A DNA stretch of 64,000 nt, taken from NCBI GenBank assembly GCA_022606135.1, contig JABYQN010000006.1, positions 1,116,001-1,180,000 on the forward strand, written 5' to 3'. This stretch comes from Fomes fomentarius (Eukaryota; Basidiomycota; Agaricomycetes; Polyporales; Polyporaceae). The position numbers and the translations under genes were made by a program. The notes beneath the pieces are model-generated. The model was given only the letters and a program-made list of their open reading frames with translations, did not search any database and had not been told where the DNA came from. Positions 1 through 10,426 of the stretch are shown piece by piece; the stretch's first letter is position 1; every line of letters starts with the position of its first letter.

Positions 1-71
1 TGTATTTCCCACCTGCATGTAGGCTCATACCGTGCAGGTCAGACCAGGCGCGACATGAGAGGGCGCTCAGA

Positions 72-398
72 TCATGCTGAGGCCGATGCCGTCTGCTCTT
101 GCGACTTTGGTGGAGGTGGTGGTAAGTCCACATTATTACCCCGGAACCTTTTCCTCATATCAAGCTGTTCGGAAACAAATGCGATGAGCCAGAGAATTGA
201 GTAGAAGCAACTCAAGTGAGTCACCATGCCCCGTTTGCACTCGAAAGTTGCCTGTCGGAGCGCCTTGCATGACTCCGGAAGCTCGTTCGTATGATCGCGC
301 AGACACTCTGATGGGAGGTGTCCTTGCTTGAGGACACAATCAGAATGAAGGAGGCAGTCCTTCAGTGCAGAGAGGAGGTGCGAGCAGGAGGAGGACAT
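72..398 (-). CDS. PET191: Cytochrome c oxidase assembly factor PET191/COA5
   Basis: Small twin-Cys protein of the mitochondrial intermembrane space needed for assembly of complex IV. The sequence shows a start MSSSCSHLL, cysteines spaced as in the Pet191_N family (C5, C15, C21, C32, C45 and C54 roughly), the family signature ending CKRGM, and after the splice LDMRKRFRGN, then a proline-rich tail. One intron of 60 bp (165-224, GTGAGT-type donor, CAG acceptor) is a multiple of three, so the frame also stays open through it; the intron is preferred because removing it restores the conserved CKRGM-LDMRKRF junction. An upstream in-frame start would add 31 residues of non-conserved sequence and was not used. 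It is divergent from IBA57 with 113 bp between the start codons. Confidence 0.93.
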   Translation of the reverse strand: MSSSCSHLLSALKDCLLHSDCVLKQGHLPSECLRDHTNELPESCKALRQATFECKRGMVTHLSCFYSILWLIAFVSEQLDMRKRFRGNNVDLPPPPPKSQEQTASASA

Positions 399-511
399 GG
401 TCGACGCCGGAGGCAAGGAACGCGGTCCGAGAGCGCCGACACCGCAACGCAACTTGGCCCGCGTCGTCGGACAGTGCTCACTCAGCTTCAACGAGCTTGT
501 CTTTCAATACC

Positions 512-1829
512 ATGCCGCTGCCCCCTCTTCTACGCTCACTAGTTCGAAGCACGCCCACTATCGCGCCTGTCCCGCGAAGAGCGCTGATCTCTGTCACTGG
601 CTCGCAAGCTGCTGAGTTCCTCAATGGCTTGACTGCCGCCTCCGTCCCGGGCCATCCAAACAGTCACTTCTACTCCGCGTTCTTGCACGCCCAGGTACGC
701 TCGCGCGAGATTTACCATACAATCTGACTTCATTTCATGCACTAGGGTCGGGTACTCCACGATATCTTCATATGGGCTCACACTACATCGGCCGGAAAGA
801 AGGGTTACCTCGTCGAATACGATGCTCAGCCATCCGAAGCCCCGGATATGCTCCCCATGCTGAAGCGCCACGTCCTACGCTCGAAAGTGAAGCTTCGAGA
901 TGTCACAGAAGAGTATGATGTCTGGACAGCTTGGGGTTCCGAGAACGAGAAGTGCTGGGACACTGAGAGGAAGTGGGACTTTGCGCGGAGCGGCGTTATC
1001 GAACCAGCCTGGGACAAGGATGGAGAATGGCCATGGGGATCCGCTGAAGGCGTGCTTAGAGATCGAAGGGCTGCCGGAATGGGTCGCAGGCTGTTAGTGC
1101 CCAAGGGAGACCGTCGTAAGTAGTCTGCCGCGATACTCGAGTCTGGTACGCTTCACGGTCCACAGCGCAGCAAGCATCAAGCTACGACGTCGCCTCCTCC
1201 GACGCCTATCTACTGCACCGCATCCTGCATGGTGTGCCAGAAGGCTCTACCGACATCCCCCAACGCAGGCTTTTCCCATGGACTCTAATATTGACGTCAT
1301 GGGCGGACGTGAGTGCCCCGCTCCTTGCCCGTGTTGCCCGACTAAAGAGTTGTCACGCAGTTGACTTCAGAAAAGGATGCTATGTGGGGCAAGAGTTGAC
1401 AGTGCGCACATATCACACAGGGCAGCTACGAAAACGGATACTCCCTGTTGTTCTCCACAAGCCAGCCCTGAGGTGAGTCTTGAACTCTGCACGCACTGCG
1501 TTCACGCTCGGTGCTGATGACTACACAGAGTATCGGAAGCCGACCATCTACCTCAGGATGGTCCTGTTATCCCACCCCAGACTGACATCCGTCTACAACT
1601 ATTGCAAAGCGAACATGACAACACACCAAAACCACGGCCACGAGGAACGGGAAAGTTGTTAAGCTCAACCCAGGGTGTGGGTCTCGCGCTCTTGCGTCTC
1701 GAGCAAGTGGAAGCTTTTGAGCAGGATAAAGCCAGATTCACGTTGACCTCCACAGAGGGGCAAGAATGGGGTGTGACACCATACTGGCCAGACTGGTGGC
1801 CTCAACGTCCACCCGAGGAATCTGAGTAG
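512..1829 (+). CDS. IBA57: Mitochondrial Fe-S assembly protein IBA57/CAF17 (apparent frameshift)
   Basis: Folate-binding aminomethyltransferase-like protein that acts with ISA1/ISA2 in maturation of mitochondrial [4Fe-4S] proteins. I read five exons: 512-694, 746-1115, 1166-1308, 1361-1472 and 1529-1829. The diagnostic family motif KGCYVGQELTVRT lies at the start of exon 4 and the HGVPEG motif in exon 3. The N-terminus resembles a mitochondrial presequence. Exon 3 is not in one frame: after GVPEGSTDIP the frame must shift by one base to give AFPMDSNIDVMGG and to meet the splice into LDFRKGCYVGQE. Five C bases at 1257-1261 where six are expected explain the shift. Either the base was lost in sequencing or this allele is broken. 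The 3' end faces the holo-ACP synthase gene 51 bp away. Confidence 0.88.
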
Positions 1830-1880
1830 CATGCTGTTGGGGTATTGTATATCATTGTCCCTGCGAGGTCGATTACAATA

Positions 1881-2352
1881 TCATGTACTGGTGCTCGGTG
1901 GTGCTTCGACAATGACGGTAGTGAATACGTAGTCGCCGTCGTGGCTCACAGACGCATGGATCTTCCCCATCAGCTGGTTGTGACTATGCAGACCGGGGTG
2001 ATATTCCAGGTAAGGTTTTCGTGCACCGTCGCTAGACAGCGAGTGGAAGGTGAGGTCTTTCCACGTCGGACGGAACACTGGAAAGACCGCCTTATATGTT
2101 GCCTCTTTGACACTCCATCTGTCACAGAACATGAGATTGATCATGGATTTTTCGACAATGGTCAACTATCACTTACCGGACCGCGAGGAACCTCGTCCTC
2201 CTGGCATGGTCATCTGAAGGAATAGAATTCCAGACACTATGCTCTGTATCGCTCAGGATACGATGCACAAAGCGTCGTTCCGAAGGGCCGCTCATCAGCT
2301 TGATGATTCGAGGTACATGTAGGACATCGACACCAATGCCGAGGATGCCCAT
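1881..2352 (-). CDS. PPT2: Holo-[acyl-carrier-protein] synthase (AcpS-type phosphopantetheinyl transferase)
   Basis: Transfers 4'-phosphopantetheine from CoA to a serine of an acyl carrier protein. A short stand-alone fungal AcpS is normally the mitochondrial enzyme (yeast Ppt2) that serves mitochondrial ACP and lipoate synthesis. Two exons, 2177-2352 and 1881-2118, join in frame. The N-terminus reads MGILGIGVDVLHVPRI, carrying the Mg-binding Asp of the family, and the second exon opens with WSVKEATYKAV, carrying the conserved Glu-Ala. Length is about 136 residues, normal for AcpS. The start was chosen at MGILGIG because this is where homologues begin; upstream in-frame residues look like leader sequence. 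It shares a 274 bp divergent promoter with ELP2. Confidence 0.9.
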
Positions 2353-2626
2353 CCGTTGAGGTCGTGGGCTCGTGGCGGTTGTACTGCAGTACATATACCG
2401 TGGCGCTTCAGAAATCCGAATTAGCTTCCACATCTTCTTAGCGTCTACCCGAAGAAGAGCAGATCTCCAAGTCGATACGCGATCTTACTCAACCCCAAAC
2501 CTCCACAACCGCGTTTCTTCCTGCCAACGTATTAACCACACAGATACTAGGTATTCAAGCCGACGCAGTACTTTGAAAGGAACTCAACTTACGATCGCTA
2601 CGACTTGGAAATCTGAAGAGTAAAAA

Positions 2627-5600
2627 ATGTCTCGAGCAGCACACCTATATACGTCACTCGCAACAAATCGGTACCCTCAGGCCGCTGACTACATTAGTAG
2701 TGGTGTCTCAGCAGTCGGGTCTGGAAAGCTAATTGCCCTTTGGGACTCCTCGGTATGTATTCTCAGAAAGAATCAGAGGGCGCCTAAAATGAACTCCATC
2801 GTTCCAGGATTCCTTCGACAGAGGGATTCACGCAACATGGCCCGGACACGAGGGCTTGGTTACCTGCGTCAAATTCGTGCACGACAAATTACTTGCCAGC
2901 GCCGACAACGCAGGCGTGCTGAGGTTATGGAAGAATACAAACCCGGAACATCAGGAACAGGCATGCATGAATCGCCCGTTCTGAAGGAGTTTGCACTCGC
3001 TTAATTACCCTCCTGTCAGTGGACATCGCATTGCGTCCTGAAGGCACATAAGAGCGGTATATCTGCTCTAGCCACCCATGGACGGTTCATAGTAACAGGC
3101 GCATCCGATGCAACGGTCAAGATCTGGGCAATTCCTGTGGACGAGGAAGGTGGGCAGCGAATTAAGTCATTATCTCATAGGATGCGTCAACCCAGTTCTT
3201 CTATCAGACACGCTACGAGAGATACAGACGATTCTAACGAAGAAGGGCTTTCCGGTTGCTGTGGCGCTCGGGAAGCTTCCAGGAACGAGTTGTGCGGATT
3301 ACTTTGACTCACTCATAGTGCTGCTCACTTTGCTGATAACTGGGAGATATACAGCTGTGATACTGGCCATTGGATGCACCGACAGGAATGTCTACCTATG
3401 GACATGCTCAGAAGAGACTGATAAGGTATTTCATGAATTACATCCACTCATCGCGATGTCAATCGAAAATGTGTCTACAGTTTGTCTCCGCAGCCGCCCT
3501 ACCTGGACACGAGGACTGGGTGAAATGCTTGGCGTTCAAACCCCTAGAGCAGGAAAGCGATATACTGATCCTCGCATCCGGCTCCCAAGATGCTACCATT
3601 CGCCTCTGGAACATCGAACCATTTACTAGCTCTTCGAGTTTGGCTACAACGTCTGGCGAGTCATCAGGCGGAGTAACTGACGAACTGCTTGATGCGTTCG
3701 AGGCCTCATTGGTGAACCTGGAGGATTCGGAAGACGGCGGGCGTTCAATATCCCTCAAACGGCACGTCCTCACGGTCAAGTCTTCTTCGGGCAGGTATGT
3801 GCCGTTGTCGATGCATATCACAGATTCACGGGTGTCGACGCTCCTGGCTTTCAGCTCCCAGTTGTTCTCTGTAACGTTCGACGCGCTGCTCGTTGGCCAC
3901 GAGGCTGGTGTGACGTCGCTCTCTTGGAGACCAAGACTCCCCTCAGGAGATGTGCCTACTCTGCTCTCTACATCGACAGACTCATCTCTTATTCTCTGGT
4001 CACCCTCCACGGTGCTCACCTCGTCAACTGATGGTACTACATTATGGATAAACCGCCAACGCTTTGGTGATGTCGGCGGCCAGCGACTCGGTGGCTTTGT
4101 GGGCGGTCTGTGGGGACGTGATGGTCAAGACGCCATGGCATGGGGATGGAATGGCGGTTGGCGAAGGTGGCGGTGCCAGGTCTCTAACCCAACCACGGAT
4201 GCTGGGACTACAGCGCTGGAAGAATGGTCCGAAATTGGTGCTATTACGGGTCATCGTGCGCCAGTAAGGAGTGTCGCCTGGAGCCCACAGGGCGAGTATT
4301 TGATCTCTGCGAGGTGAGCTCAATGCTGCAGGTGAGTATGCTCACCGGCAAGCGTTGAAATCCTCTTGCCTTTTCCCAGTCTGGATCAGACAACACGGAT
4401 ACACGGTGCAATTCCGCACGAATCTGTCCACGATGGGAAGCGGACGGTCGTCCATGCGTGGCACGAGATCTCAAGACCACAAGTACACGGTTACGATTTG
4501 ATCGGCGCCGCCTTCCTCGACGCGCTGCGTTTCGTCAGTATCGCGGACGAGAAGGTCGTTCGAGTGTTCGAGGCGCCTCGAGAATTCGTTGAGGTCGTGA
4601 ACAATCTTCACGTTACACAACTGGACTCCGGCGAAGTACGTCCAGTCATTCTCCGCTCCTAGTTACTATGTCAAAGTGCAATGGAACAGGAAGCACGACC
4701 TCGCGCCGCTGCAGTACCACCACTGGGACTGTCAAATAAGGCGTTGGCAGATGGTGTGTCCCCTGTGCATAGAGAACGACAGGTTCATTTACATGCCATG
4801 ACTATATAGTCAGTGCGGTTGCAGAAGCGAATGCAGCCTTTGATGATGCACGGACACAGCGGCGACCATTTGAAGGCGAACTGGCGGCGGTGACACTATG
4901 GCCCGAGATCGAGAAGGTCTTCGGGCATGGGTATGAGGTTCGTTCCCACTTCACGTCATCAGAACCCGTATCCTGGCTGACAGCTTGGGCAGTCGATCGC
5001 GCTAGCAGTATCCAACAATGAACAGTACGTTGCAACTGCGTGCAAGGCTACCGCACCCGAACACGCCGTCCTCCGCATCTACGATTCGCAGACATGGCAG
5101 CCCGTCGGTCAACCGCTAGCAGGCCACAATCTCACCGTCACCCAAATCGCCTTCAGTCCCGACGATCAGCTCATCCTATCCGTCTCCCGTGACCGCACAT
5201 GGAGGCTATTCGAGAAGAGCGAAGGTGCGCGCCACATTGCGTCCGACTTTCGAGAGCTCGCAACGCGGACGCATCTACTGATGAGCATCCCGGGTTCTGT
5301 GCAGACGGATACGTACCAATTGCGGCGGACAAGTCGCATGGACGGATCATCTGGGACTGCGCATGGGCACCCGAGGGCGACGTCTTCGCGACCGCCTCAC
5401 GGGACAAAACGGTACGAACGAACAAGCTCTCTATCCTTCTTGGACGATATTCAAGGAGTTCCATGCGACTGCTCACTGTAGGTCAAAATCTGGCGGCGGC
5501 CGGGCGAAAATGGCCAAAAATGGACGGCAGTCTCGACAATACCAACAAGTGCCGCTGCCACAGCCGTTGCGTTCGCCCCTGACGCTCCAGACAGCGAGGA

Positions 5601-5950
5601 GTAGGTTTTGAACAATTTCGTTGAATTGCACACGGTGTTGACATTCGAGGGGGCAGACGGATACTGGCGATCGGTATCGAATCGGGCGAGATCCTCATAT
5701 ACACCTCGCCGCGAGACGATCCATCCCAATGGAAGAGCGCACTCACCATCCAAAAACAGTGCGTGCCTTTTGTTGCACATATGGAGTCATCGGATGCTGA
5801 CTCCAAACATACAGCTTAGCTCACGTCGACCATATCCATCGACTCGCCTGGCGGCCAAGGGTCGGAAACGGGGATGGGGCACACACGCTAGCAAGCTGTG
5901 GGGAAGATGGTACATTGAAGCTATTGACAGTCCATATTGCAGCGGAATGA
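2627..5950 (+). CDS. ELP2: Elongator complex subunit ELP2 (WD40 protein)
   Basis: Double beta-propeller scaffold of the Elongator complex, which makes the 5-carboxymethyl group on wobble uridines of tRNA. At least a dozen WD-type blades are visible across many exons. Examples are GHEGLVTCVKF, GASDATVKIW, GHEDWVKCLAF with GSQDATIRLW, GHEAGVTSLSW, the family block WGWNGGWRRWR, GHRAPVRSVAWSPQGEYL with LDQTTRIH, a C-terminal DKSHGRIIWDCAW, and a last exon (5815-5950) ending CGEDGTLKLLTVHIAAE. Removing the introns appears to leave one open frame. The intron at 2961-3019 seems to use a GC donor, because no GT fits the phase. The family-wide loop after GYDLIGAAF is also present. ELP2 identity is strong; exact borders of some middle exons (4650-5610) are less certain. 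Confidence 0.9.
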
Positions 5951-6202
5951 GCAGCCGTTTGCAACATGTAGTAGAACTACGACGATGTGGAAAGCTATGC
6001 AGTATACAGTGTAGGCAAGCGGGATTAGACCCAAGAGCTGATAGTAACGAGACAATCGGGGATAGTTGTAGGAAGGGTATAACACAGTAGAATGCGCGTT
6101 GTGGCGTGAGGTTTAAATAGGGATATACGCAGCAGGAAATGACGGATAGCTTGGACCGAGAAGCAGACGTTATAGGGATACACACAGGAGAGGGACGTGA
6201 AC

Positions 6203-9200
6203 TCAAACAATATCGCGCAGACTCATGGGAACTTCGGGCTGTGCACACCAGACGTCAGCGACATTTCAGCATGGCGGTCGAGCGAAGATACTCACGCATT
6301 TAATCCTGAGATAGGAAAATTTGTAAATCCCGGTGGCAAATCGGGACTAGGGGAGGAACACTCACTTGTAGAAGCATTCTATAGACCGCAACATCTCCAC
6401 ATCGCCGCCGGTGGCGGTCACGAAGTTCACCACCACGCCAGCACGAGAATAACTGGGAGCGATAGCGGGAGCCACACTGCACGGTCATAATCAGTTATCC
6501 GACCATCGGCAACTACAACGACCACATACCGGTGTGCGTATTCTTCCACCGCCTTAGGCAAATCTATCCAACCGGAATGAGCGTGGATCAGAAGTTTCCA
6601 GGCAAGTATGCACACTCACCGTAATTAATGACCAGAGGGATCTGGGAGACGTCCGGTGTTTTGACCTGAACATCATATACAACAAGAACTTTCGTCGCAG
6701 TCGGACGCATGATGCCCGGCGTAGCCCTGAACTTGTTCAAAGCAGCCAGCTTGGCCCCGGCGTTCATATCTCCATGCTAAACACCGCACCATCGTGCGTG
6801 AATACAGTCATCACACAGAGAACCATCTCGACAAACTACGCACCAGGGGAACCGCTTCCAGACTGCGGCTAGACAACTTGTATACAACCGAATCCAAAGC
6901 AGCCATACCGCCGACGTGGATGATCGCCTGCGGGATCTCGAGGTCCTCAAACAAATCGACCAGCGCGTCGAGCTTCCACTCGCGTGCCTGCGCCGTCTCT
7001 GCACTGATCGCACCCCTACCGGAGCCGATGGTACCAAGTCCGCCCTGGGGGAGCGGCGCGTCCGAGCGGCCGCTGGCGGTGAAGGCGAGGTACAGATAGA
7101 ATTGCCGGAGACCCCGTGCGCCCTGGCTCGTGTCTGCGTGCGTGACGTTTCCGTCACGACGCACAAGGACACGTACGGGCTCGCGGAGCTGGATAGCAGA
7201 GGCGAGGTTGAGAACGTCCTGAGGCACAGTGTTCGAAAATAGAGCTGTCTGACGCTCGATCTGCCCAGCCTGGCTGTTTGGGCCATCCAAGGGCGGGGAC
7301 GCACCGATACCGGACAGCCTGCGTTGGAGTGCCTGTGTCGGAGCGAGCAGAGAGGAGGTGCTGCTGCTGGCCTCAAAGTTCTGGAAAGGGACCTGAGGTG
7401 TCGAACCAGGAGTGTTGTTTAAAGGAGTATTGGCGCCGCCGGCGAGAGAACGCGACCGCGGCGGAGGAAGCAGTCTGATGATGTTAAAGACGAACTCATG
7501 GAGGTTCCTCGCAATCAGTTGGTCAACCTCATCAAGAACCAAGAACCGCACATCAGACCCGGACAAACCACCAGGCGCCGTGAACAGAGCATGGAGTTTC
7601 TGCGGCGTTCCACAGATGATGTGGGGCACATTCTGCTGCAGGATCCGTAATTCCTGATTGAGATCACCACCTCCTGACGTTGACCCTACCCCAAGGGCCG
7701 ACTTCACGCCAATAGGTCCACCCAGATCACGAATCATCCGCTGCGCCTGTGTAGCTTGATCGACAGTCGTGGATATCATGACCACGAGAGGACCACGCAA
7801 GGGTGCGCGCGTAGAACCATGCGTCACCGCAATGTGGATGGCAGGAATCACGTATGCGGCGATGCGTTCCTGGGTGGGCGGCGCCTGCGCGATGATATCC
7901 GCACCGCGCAATAGGAAGGGAAGAGCACGTTGCTGGATTTTGTTAGGAGGCCCAACGCTGATAGACAGATGTTAACACGCGGCGTGCTATCCCCAAAGGG
8001 GGTCGCTCACCCAAAGGTATTCAAGGAGCGCAACAGCTCCGGAGCCAGATTCAGCTGTTCCCATTTCGTGATCATAGGACCTCCGTCGCGCGACTGGCCG
8101 CCGGAAAGGCTTTCTCCCTGGAAAGTGGAAACGTCGGTTACGTGTTCCTGACAACTGAGACTGAACTTACCCCAGCTGAATCGCGGCGAAGCAACGTGCT
8201 GACCGAGCGGCGCTTGTCTCGGAAGATAGAGTCTTGTCTTCCAGGCGAGTCCGTGTTACGCAACGGCAAGTCCAGAGTGCCTGCGGACCACGTACGCATA
8301 GGCGGGTTGGGTAGCCGAGCATTTTGCCGAATGTCAGGACGACCAGGTAACCCATGTCCGAGTCCAGCCGTCGAGTTCAACAGCGGAGGAAGACCGGGTG
8401 TCAGTTCGTTTGGCGGCAATCCGCCACCGAGCATCTGCGTGTTCTGCAACGCACCAGTGCTCGCCTGCATTTGTTGTGTCTGCAAAGCAAGCAGTTGCCC
8501 AACAGAAGTCGTGAGCGTATTGAGTCGGTTAGATATCGTCGTGATGTCGTCCGCGGGCGGATTCTGGTTCGGCGCGATATTCGCGATAGACCCTCGTGGT
8601 CCGGGGAGGCCGCCTGAATGGTTGAAGCTCTGACTCGATTGAGACGACGGAGCGAATGGGTCCTTGAACTCCACCGGAGCATTTAGCCCTGATCCCTGAT
8701 TGAGAGCGCGTTCGACAAGGACGTCAACCTTGCGATTGACATCTCCGAGGTCGCGCTGGATCTCCCTGTTCACCGACTCCAAGCGAGTAAGCCGATCGAG
8801 CACCTCGTTCATTAAAGGGGATGCCCTGAGCTGTGCTTCAAAGCTCGTAGACACAGAGAACTCGAGACTGGGCGCGAAGTGGCTGCCAGAATCGAGGGAG
8901 GATGCCGGAGAAGACGAGACAAATGGCGGATGGATGAAACCTGACCTGACGCTGCTGGACTCCTGCATTACAGGGGGAGTGCCCAATCGTTCCCTGCTCC
9001 TCATCGACACGTTGTTGTAGAACGACGCGGCCGCGCCCAGCTGCCCGTTCATCGGGATGGGCCCCGTAGCCGGCCCTGGAGTCTCGTCACCGTTCGCCGC
9101 GTTGTCAATCTTGGGAGAGATGTTGAAGTCGCGTGCATTGTTGAACATCGAAATGGCTCTCTCCGCGTCAGCCTGACGGAGACCCGGCGAGTGACGCGCG

Positions 9201-9508
9201 AGTTCACCAGGGGAGGGAACTTGCAGGCCATTGTCAACCCTCCGTTCTCTGTCATCCTGTGGTGGGCTCGGGGATGACCTCACGGAGCGATAATCCGACG
9301 GGGATATGGAAAACGAGGATGATGTACTGAACTGGTGGTCGCGGGAGATGGACTGTCGGTAGCCTGTCGGCGCGCCGAAAGGATTGAGGTTCCCGATACC
9401 ATTCCCGTTCCCGTTCCCGTTCCCATCATTATCATCGAGCCGCATTGCACCAGGAAAGAACGGGGTCGAGGAAGGGTTCAAGGCCGGACTCCGTGAGGGA
9501 GGATCCAT
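6203..9508 (-). CDS. eIF4A-like DEAD-box protein with degenerate catalytic motifs (pseudohelicase)
   Basis: The C-terminal half has the two-RecA fold of eIF4A/FAL1, but its ATPase motifs are altered. The Q-motif region KIQQRA is kept. Motif I is APPTQERI where eIF4A has AQSGTGKT, motif Ia STTVDQA replaces PTRELA, motif II is DEVD, motif III is SNT, motif V is QVKTPD instead of LARGID, and motif VI is HRVAPAIA instead of HRIGRGGR. The ending GGDVEMLRSIECFYK..PEVPMSLRDIV is eIF4A-like. The first exon (8171-9508) adds about 446 Ser/Pro/Asn-rich residues with two likely coiled coils (around residues 230-270 and 320-350). A further low-complexity insert of about 75 residues sits between motifs II and III. 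The last small exons were joined by splice sites. All conserved framework residues stay in frame, so it looks functional but unlikely to hydrolyse ATP. Exact role unknown. Confidence 0.85.
9403..9424. repeat. Hexanucleotide tandem repeat inside coding exon
   Basis: Three to four copies of CCCGTT (read on the + strand) lie in the first exon of the eIF4A-like gene and encode an alternating Gly-Asn run near residue 30. The repeat unit is a multiple of three, so length changes would keep the frame. Confidence 0.8.
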
Positions 9509-10426
9509 GAGACGTGTACAGACTTACAAAGACAGAGGAGATAGCACGACGACGACACTGCTTGGTGGTGAGCCACACTGGACGGAGGCGGAGCTGGAGA
9601 TCGCACCTGTGACGCCTGGAGACCAACTAACAAAGAGATGCCATACGAATCAGAGAATGGAGATGCAAGAGCAGGAGAAAGTGGACAGCCCGGAGATGAG
9701 CTGGCGAAAGGAGCAACGAGAGTTGCGAGGTCGGTGCCAGGTTGTTTGCAGCGCGTCGGCTGGGTTTGATTCGTGCTTACGAAACATCAAACCTGATGTT
9801 TGATTCTGGAAATATGAGCCCCGCGGTACAATGCTCATGCGTTCCTGCCCAGTGATGTAAACACATATGCTTGTCGCGAAACATAGCTATGTTGCGAACA
9901 ACCAGGAAGGATGCCATACACAGCGCAAGTAGATCAAGAACAGCGCATCGCAGACGTCTTCTCCGCGCGCGCGGCCCATGTACCTACGTCTGGCTGCTCT
10001 ATCATACCACCAATTAATCTTCGAGTCTGCGTGATCGCAACACCGCCCATGGACGCATCTGCAACTTCAAGTCGACGCACAGCAACCTGAGGTTGAGCCT
10101 GAGAAGCACCGGCCGCGGAGGCGGGGCGTCGCGGCTTCTCCCTACGGGCGCCCCGCAAACTACCGCATTGGGCAATATTCGCATTGATTGTCACAAGTGT
10201 AGCATCAAGATAGTACAGGCGAGACTTGGGTACTACAGCTTGTGAGACAAAGGAGGCAAACGAGTGTATGGAGACATTAGCAGCACGGCTGCGCGTATCG
10301 AGTCATAAGGAGCGTGAGTCGTGAGAATAACAGGATACAGAGAAAACGCGCCGATAATGAGGAAGACAAGAGGAGATGTTCAGGATCGGCCGTACGTCAG
10401 TAACTGGACACGATGCTTGCATGTTT
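9509..10426. other. Intergenic: upstream of eIF4A-like gene, downstream of RRM gene
   Basis: This 0.9 kb stretch holds the presumed 5' leader and promoter of the eIF4A-like gene and the 3' end of the RRM gene. An open frame on the minus strand (9934-10194, 86 codons, Arg/Ala-rich) has no domain I recognise and no clear splice partners. I do not call it a gene. Confidence 0.5.

Noticed and set aside
9934..10194. 86-codon minus-strand open frame between the RRM and eIF4A-like genes
   Set aside because: Arg/Ala-rich, no family recognised, and no clear promoter or splice context. Left unassigned.
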